DNA of 10,680 nucleotides from Terriglobia bacterium (GTDB lineage: Bacteria; Acidobacteriota; Terriglobia; UBA7540). The notes beneath the pieces were generated by a model, which did no database searches, was not told where the DNA came from, and worked only from the letters and a program-made list of their open reading frames with translations. Positions 7,938-10,680 of this stretch are shown here, in pieces. Each line of letters starts with the position of its first letter. Positions within the stretch are counted from its first letter, which is position 1. The stretch covers positions 1 through 10,680 of the forward strand of contig JALHUF010000670.1 in assembly GCA_022866195.1 (NCBI GenBank), in the 5' to 3' direction. Made by a program: the position numbers and the translations under genes.

Positions 7938-7959
7938 GAGATGCCCCGCCGGGCATCTC
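7938..7959 (-). other. Perfect 9-bp hairpin between gcvT and gcvH
   Basis: GAGATGCCC (7938-7946), a four-base loop and GGGCATCTC (7951-7959) form a perfect inverted repeat. On the minus strand its first base is the last base of the gcvT stop codon TAG, so the hairpin begins exactly where translation of gcvT ends. No U-tract follows. It could tune gcvT against gcvH expression by processing or partial termination, or be a dispersed palindromic repeat that landed there. Confidence 0.6.
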
Positions 7960-9068
7960 TACTTAGAACGCTTGTAGAAGGGCAGGAGCACCAGCCGTGC
8001 CGGCACCGCCTTGCCGCGGATTTCGATCTGAATCTCCCTTCCCACCTCGGCGTGTTCGGGCGGCACGTAAGCCAACCCGATACTCTTCTTGAGATAGGGC
8101 GCGTAGGAACCGCTAGTGACGCGGCCTACCGCCTTGCCGTCCACCAGGACGCTGTAGCCGTCGCGGGCGATGCCGCGCGCGGTCATTTCAAATCCCACCA
8201 ACTTCTTCCGTGTTCCCTGCTGGCGCTGCTCGACGAGCGGGCCTCGGCCGATGAATTCACCATTGTCCAGCTTGCAGATCCAACCCAGGTTGGCTTCCAG
8301 CAGGCTGGTTTCTTCGTCCAGTTCGTGGCCGTAGAGCGGATAAGCGGCCTCCAGCCGAAGCGTGTTGCGCGCGCCGAGCCCTGCTGGGATCAACCCCTTG
8401 GGTTTGCCAGCCTCGAGCAATTCGTTCCAAACCCGTTCGGACTCTGCCGGCGCAAAATAGAATTCGAAACCGTCTTCGCCCGTGTAGCCGGTCCGGGCCA
8501 GAAGTCCCTCCACGCCGCAACACTTGGCGCGACAGAACCAGTAATAGCGGAGGGCAGAGAGGCCGGCGTCAGTGACGCGAGCCAGAATCTCCGCCGCCTG
8601 CGGCCCTTGCAGGGCAAGCTGGGTGTATGCGGAGGAGACGTTGCGTACCTCGGCCTCAAAGGTGTTCTGCTGGACGATCCAAGCGAAGTCCTTGTCGGTG
8701 TTCGCCGCATTGACGCAGAGGAAGTAGTGGTCTGCGGCCATGCGGTGCACGATGCAGTCGTCCACCGCGCTGCCCGGCGGGTACATCAGGGCGGAATACT
8801 GAGCCTGAAAGTCCTTGAGCCGCGAGACGTCGTTGGAAGTCACCCACTGGAGCAGCGCCAGCGCTTCCGGGCCCTGGACCTCGAGCTCGCCCATGTGGCT
8901 GACGTCAAAAAGGCCCGCCCGCGTGCGGACTGCCAGGTGCTCCTGCATGATGCCGCTGTATTCGACCGGCATCTCCCAGCCGCCGAATTCCACCAAGCGG
9001 GCACCGGCCGCTCTATGCGCGGCGTTCAAAGCTGTTCGCTTCAGCTCGACCCCTTCTGACGTGGCCAA
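7959..9068 (-). CDS. gcvT: Glycine cleavage system T protein, aminomethyltransferase
   Basis: Tetrahydrofolate-dependent transferase that releases ammonia from aminomethyl-lipoyl-H protein and forms 5,10-methylene-THF. It has 369 residues from the TTG at 9068. Hallmarks are [12 protein letters not shown] (28-39), [12 protein letters not shown] (50-61), the catalytic acidic pair D103-D104 in AVDDCIVHR (101-109), [10 protein letters not shown] (193-202) and [17 protein letters not shown] (233-249). No ATG exists near the conserved N-terminus. The TTG at 9068 has an AGAGGGAG run just upstream and gives a short leader before [15 protein letters not shown] at 9044 with AAGGGG upstream would give MKRTALN directly and cannot be excluded. 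The open frame continues far upstream to an ATG at 9437, but that extension matches nothing in the family. First gene of the gcv cluster. Confidence 0.95.
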   Translation of the reverse strand: MATSEGVELKRTALNAAHRAAGARLVEFGGWEMPVEYSGIMQEHLAVRTRAGLFDVSHMGELEVQGPEALALLQWVTSNDVSRLKDFQAQYSALMYPPGSAVDDCIVHRMAADHYFLCVNAANTDKDFAWIVQQNTFEAEVRNVSSAYTQLALQGPQAAEILARVTDAGLSALRYYWFCRAKCCGVEGLLARTGYTGEDGFEFYFAPAESERVWNELLEAGKPKGLIPAGLGARNTLRLEAAYPLYGHELDEETSLLEANLGWICKLDNGEFIGRGPLVEQRQQGTRKKLVGFEMTARGIARDGYSVLVDGKAVGRVTSGSYAPYLKKSIGLAYVPPEHAEVGREIQIEIRGKAVPARLVLLPFYKRSK

Positions 9069-9112
9069 ACGCTCCCTCTCAGATAGGAAAGACGCTTCAA
9101 ACAAGAATTGCC

Positions 9113-9142
9113 AAGCTAACACAGCGAGCGCGAAAGGGTCAA
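9113..9142 (-). promoter_or_regulatory. Candidate promoter of the gcv cluster
   Basis: On the minus strand TTGACC (plus 9137-9142) and TAGCTT (plus 9113-9118) are 18 bases apart, and TAGCTT is preceded by TGT (extended -10). Transcription would begin near 9106, about 38 bases before the gcvT TTG. That leaves no room for a glycine riboswitch, and I see no glycine aptamer core in the upstream region. Identified by eye only. Confidence 0.38.
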
Positions 9143-9167
9143 GGTAACGAGTCCAGGCGGTTGACTG

Positions 9168-9176
9168 TGCTATATT
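9168..9176 (+). promoter_or_regulatory. Candidate extended -10 promoter, divergent from gcv
   Basis: TGC followed by TATATT is a near-consensus extended -10 element on the plus strand, 26 bases from the -35 of the candidate gcv promoter. No good -35 lies 17 bases upstream; a TTGACT sits only 4 bases before the -10. If active, it would make an RNA starting near 9183 that reaches the small Cys-rich gene after about 300 bases. Confidence 0.35.
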
Positions 9177-9404
9177 TCCTTCAGAGGTGGAGAAGCGTCC
9201 GTCCCCGACGTGCGACACAGCGAATGCCAACGACCGTGAAACTGGTCTGCCAGGTGCGGGGTCAGTTTGCGAGTGTTCGCCGTGACCAAGCGCTTTCCGG
9301 GCCGTTTTCGGTCCTGGTGAAGGACCTGCAAGCCTTGTCCGCGGCGCGAACAAAGTGAGGACGGCAGGCGCCGGTTCTGAGCGATGAAGGCGGCTGTCAC
9401 AGAG

Positions 9405-9433
9405 TTGATTTTGTTTCATAGATGCCAGAGAAT
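9405..9433 (+). promoter_or_regulatory. Weak candidate promoter for the small Cys-rich gene
   Basis: TTGATT (9405-9410) and GAGAAT (9428-9433) are 17 bases apart; each matches the sigma-70 consensus at 4 of 6 positions. Transcription would begin near 9440, some 47 bases before the ATG at 9487. If this promoter is used, the 21-codon frame starting at 9422 would not be transcribed. Confidence 0.25.
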
Positions 9434-9486
9434 GCACCGGAAACCGGAGAGCGCCTTACGAAACAGGAAGGCGAGGCGGTGACCTG

Positions 9487-9663
9487 ATGGTCTGGAAGCA
9501 ATTTCATTGCATCGTGTGCGATCAACCCGAAGAGCGCTGCACCTGCCACAAGTATTGCGCTCTGTGCCACTCGGACTTCGGGCTTCGCCTCACGGAAGAT
9601 GGCCAGTATTACTGTGTCGATTGCCGGGAAGCGTGCGACTACAAGACGCAGGATCAGGGATGA
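9487..9663 (+). CDS. Small cysteine-rich, probably zinc-binding protein
   Basis: A 58-residue frame, MVWKQFHCIVCDQ to YKTQDQG. It has nine cysteines in ordered pairs: CxxC (8, 11), CxC (18, 20), CxxC (24, 27), CxxC (43, 46) and C50, plus H21 and H28. This pattern suggests a compact two-site zinc ribbon or knuckle; I do not recognise the family and assign no function. The regular C-x2-C spacing, GC-rich third positions and acidic C-terminal tail support a real gene. GAGG lies 10 bases before the ATG, and the ATG overlaps the stop of a 21-codon frame as TGATG. It precedes the kinase gene by 115 bases on the same strand, but shared transcription is unproven. A shared role with the kinase/STAS pair would be guesswork. 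Confidence 0.7.
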   Translation: MVWKQFHCIVCDQPEERCTCHKYCALCHSDFGLRLTEDGQYYCVDCREACDYKTQDQG

Positions 9664-9778
9664 GAGCGACCTGGTGAGATTCTGCGCCTGGGCCAGGAGT
9701 TAGGAGGCGCGGTCTCCTTATCCCGCGTTGCAGTGGCCCTCCCGGGCAGCGGACGGAGGGGCCTGGGGAGGCAAAGCG
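9664..9778 (+). other. Spacer before the kinase gene
   Basis: Contains a small hairpin with an AGGAG/CTCCT stem (about 9704-9719), a CCTGGGCCAGG palindrome just upstream of it, and the kinase ribosome binding site. GGGGAGG ends 7 bases before the GTG at 9779. I see no convincing promoter. Confidence 0.35.
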
Positions 9779-10225
9779 GTGGGCGGTGTGGAAGTCACGA
9801 AGATTGTGACCAGCAGTGACCCCCGGCTGCTGCATGTGCTGCGGGGTGTGGTAAGATACCGTGCCCAGGAGGCCGGCTTTGAGGAGTCGGACGCCGAGGG
9901 CCTGGCCATGGCTATCGACGAGGCGGCCAGCAACGTGATCCGGCACACTTACGGGAATCGCCATGATGCCAGGCTGGCGCTGGAGATTTGGACTTATCCC
10001 GATCGGATGGAATTTGTCCTCGAAGATTCCGGACCCAAGGTTGAGCCTGGGGAAGTTCAACCCCGGCCCTTGGAAGACGTTCGCCCCGGCGGGCTGGGGA
10101 CTTTTTTCATCAAGTCTTTTGTGGACGAGTGCTCGTACGAGGAGAATTTCCCCGCGGGAAATCGCTTGAAACTGGTCAAGTACTTTGCGCGAAAGGTTTC
10201 CGCGAGCGATGAAAGTCCAGATTAG
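9779..10225 (+). CDS. RsbW/SpoIIAB-like anti-sigma-factor serine kinase (GHKL ATPase)
   Basis: Small HATPase-type serine/threonine kinase. Family members phosphorylate a STAS-domain antagonist and bind a target, classically a sigma factor. It has 148 residues from the GTG at 9779, chosen for GGAGG 7 bases upstream; an ATG at 9728 would add 17 residues unlike the family. The N-box is EAASN with N52 for magnesium. The G1 region has D83-S-G85 in LEDSGPKVEP, a reduced form of the usual DxGxG. The G2 box is GGLG (104-107) in GGLGTFFIKSFVDE. DPRLLHVLRG near the start and FEESDAEGLAMAIDEA before the N-box fit RsbW-type kinases. The gene ends 17 bases inside the following STAS gene, so the two are probably co-translated. 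No sigma factor or PP2C phosphatase is visible. Confidence 0.9.
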   Translation: MGGVEVTKIVTSSDPRLLHVLRGVVRYRAQEAGFEESDAEGLAMAIDEAASNVIRHTYGNRHDARLALEIWTYPDRMEFVLEDSGPKVEPGEVQPRPLEDVRPGGLGTFFIKSFVDECSYEENFPAGNRLKLVKYFARKVSASDESPD

Positions 10226-10568
10226 AAAGGCGAACGACGTCACTATCCTCGACTGCAGCGGGGACGTGGACCTGTATTCTTCGCCGCACTTGCGGGAGAC
10301 GCTGATGAAGGAGATGCACGCGGGGAGTCCCGCGGTACTGGTCAACATGGCTGAGGTCGGCTACATCGACAGCTCCGGGATCGCGACTTTAGTCGAGGGG
10401 TTGCAGCTTTCCCGGCAGACCAAGACGCGTTTCGGCCTTTTCGGCCTGAAAGGCAATGCGCGTTCGGTGCTGGAACTGGCGCGCCTGCACAAAGTCTTTG
10501 CCATTTTCAACGATGAGCCGGAAGCCCTGGAAAAGATTTCCTCCACGGAACCCTTCGGCGGGCTCTAA
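10209..10568 (+). CDS. STAS-domain anti-sigma-factor antagonist (SpoIIAA/RsbV-like)
   Basis: 119-residue STAS protein, the expected phospho-acceptor of the adjacent kinase. The core reads VTILDCSGDVDLYSSPHLRETL (11-32), then VNMAEVGYIDSSGIATLVEG (45-64). DSSG (54-57) is the conserved phosphorylation loop, with S55/S56 the acceptor (S56 more likely by analogy with SpoIIAA). FGLFGLKGNARSVLELARLHKVF (75-97) completes the fold. An ATG at 10185 is in frame, but 10209 gives the compact STAS start and is preferred. It overlaps the kinase gene by 17 bases. In family terms the unphosphorylated form sequesters the kinase and frees its target. MlaB of lipid-transport systems is also a lone STAS protein, relevant because a possible MlaE permease follows. 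Confidence 0.93.
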   Translation: MKVQIRKANDVTILDCSGDVDLYSSPHLRETLMKEMHAGSPAVLVNMAEVGYIDSSGIATLVEGLQLSRQTKTRFGLFGLKGNARSVLELARLHKVFAIFNDEPEALEKISSTEPFGGL

Positions 10569-10601
10569 AAAGCCGACAGTGCGGGCTACTCAACACAAGT
10601 C

Positions 10602-10680
10602 ATGACAGGCGTCCTGGCCTTTATTGGCCGCAACACCTTGGGGCTGCTCCGCTACGCGAGCGGCCTGTACGACCTCACCG
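10602..10680 (+). CDS. Possible MlaE/YrbE-type ABC transporter permease (N-terminal fragment)
   Basis: An open frame begins at ATG 10602, 33 bases after the STAS stop and in the same frame, and runs off the right edge after 26 codons. The visible part (MTGVLAFIGRNTLGLLRYASG, then LYDLT) resembles the amphipathic start of MlaE-family permeases, where FIGR followed by a Leu-rich helix is common. No clear Shine-Dalgarno is seen, and the fragment is too short for certainty. If correct, the STAS protein or the kinase/STAS pair may be linked to a retrograde phospholipid or MCE-type transporter. Confidence 0.4.
   Translation, partial: MTGVLAFIGRNTLGLLRYASGLYDLT

Larger units (their letters stand above)
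9069..9486. other. 418-base divergent intergenic region
   Basis: Holds candidate promoters for both directions and two speculative small plus-strand frames. ATG 9224 to 9358 (44 residues, beginning MPTTVKLVCQVRG) has no Shine-Dalgarno. ATG 9422 to 9487 (21 residues, beginning MPENAPETGERL) has a stop overlapping the next start as TGATG. Neither matches a family I know. I see no riboswitch, tRNA or repeat array here. Confidence 0.4.

Noticed and set aside
7893..9059. 388-codon open frame on the plus strand opposite gcvT
   Set aside because: It is the antisense shadow of gcvT, whose family motifs are unmistakable; GC-rich codon use creates long antisense frames. Its translation shows no recognisable domain.
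9069..9420. Glycine riboswitch upstream of gcvT
   Set aside because: I looked on the minus strand for the tandem aptamer core sequences and found none; the candidate promoter leaves only about 38 bases of leader.
9069..9437. N-terminal extension of gcvT to the ATG at 9437
   Set aside because: The extra 123 residues have no family match, lack a targeting pattern, and would span both candidate promoters.

Overview
The window looks like ordinary chromosome from a GC-rich, Gram-negative-type bacterium. Acidobacteriota is my best guess, but it is inference. It rests on a glycine decarboxylase P-protein split into PA and PB subunits inside a gcvT-H-PA-PB cluster, a Tat-type secreted alpha/beta hydrolase, a long coiled-coil SMC, and the style of the GcvT N-terminus. 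There are no RNA genes, CRISPR arrays, transposases or phage genes.

Minus strand, read right to left (9068 down to 1): gcvT, gcvH, gcvPA, gcvPB, an alpha/beta hydrolase with a probable Tat signal peptide, then smc, which runs off the left edge. The four gcv genes encode three of the four proteins of the glycine cleavage system: T (aminomethyltransferase), H (lipoyl carrier) and P (PLP decarboxylase, two chains). The L-protein (dihydrolipoyl dehydrogenase) is not here. A perfect 9-bp hairpin abuts the gcvT stop codon, and a long imperfect hairpin follows the gcvPB stop. gcvH and gcvPA overlap as TGATG. smc sits behind a 388-base gap with a plausible promoter of its own.

Plus strand, right end (9160-10680): a possible divergent promoter, a 58-residue cysteine-rich small protein, an RsbW/SpoIIAB-like serine kinase, an overlapping STAS-domain anti-sigma-factor antagonist, and the first 26 codons of what may be an MlaE/YrbE-type ABC permease. 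The kinase and STAS protein form a partner-switching pair, with no sigma factor in view.

Start codons need care. smc and gcvT most likely start at TTG and the kinase at GTG. The hydrolase has a strong Shine-Dalgarno sequence and a complete Tat signal peptide preceded only by an ACG codon. The most interesting points are that hidden Tat signal, the small Cys-rich protein, and the kinase/STAS pair next to a possible lipid-transport permease. I found no clearly novel multi-gene system.
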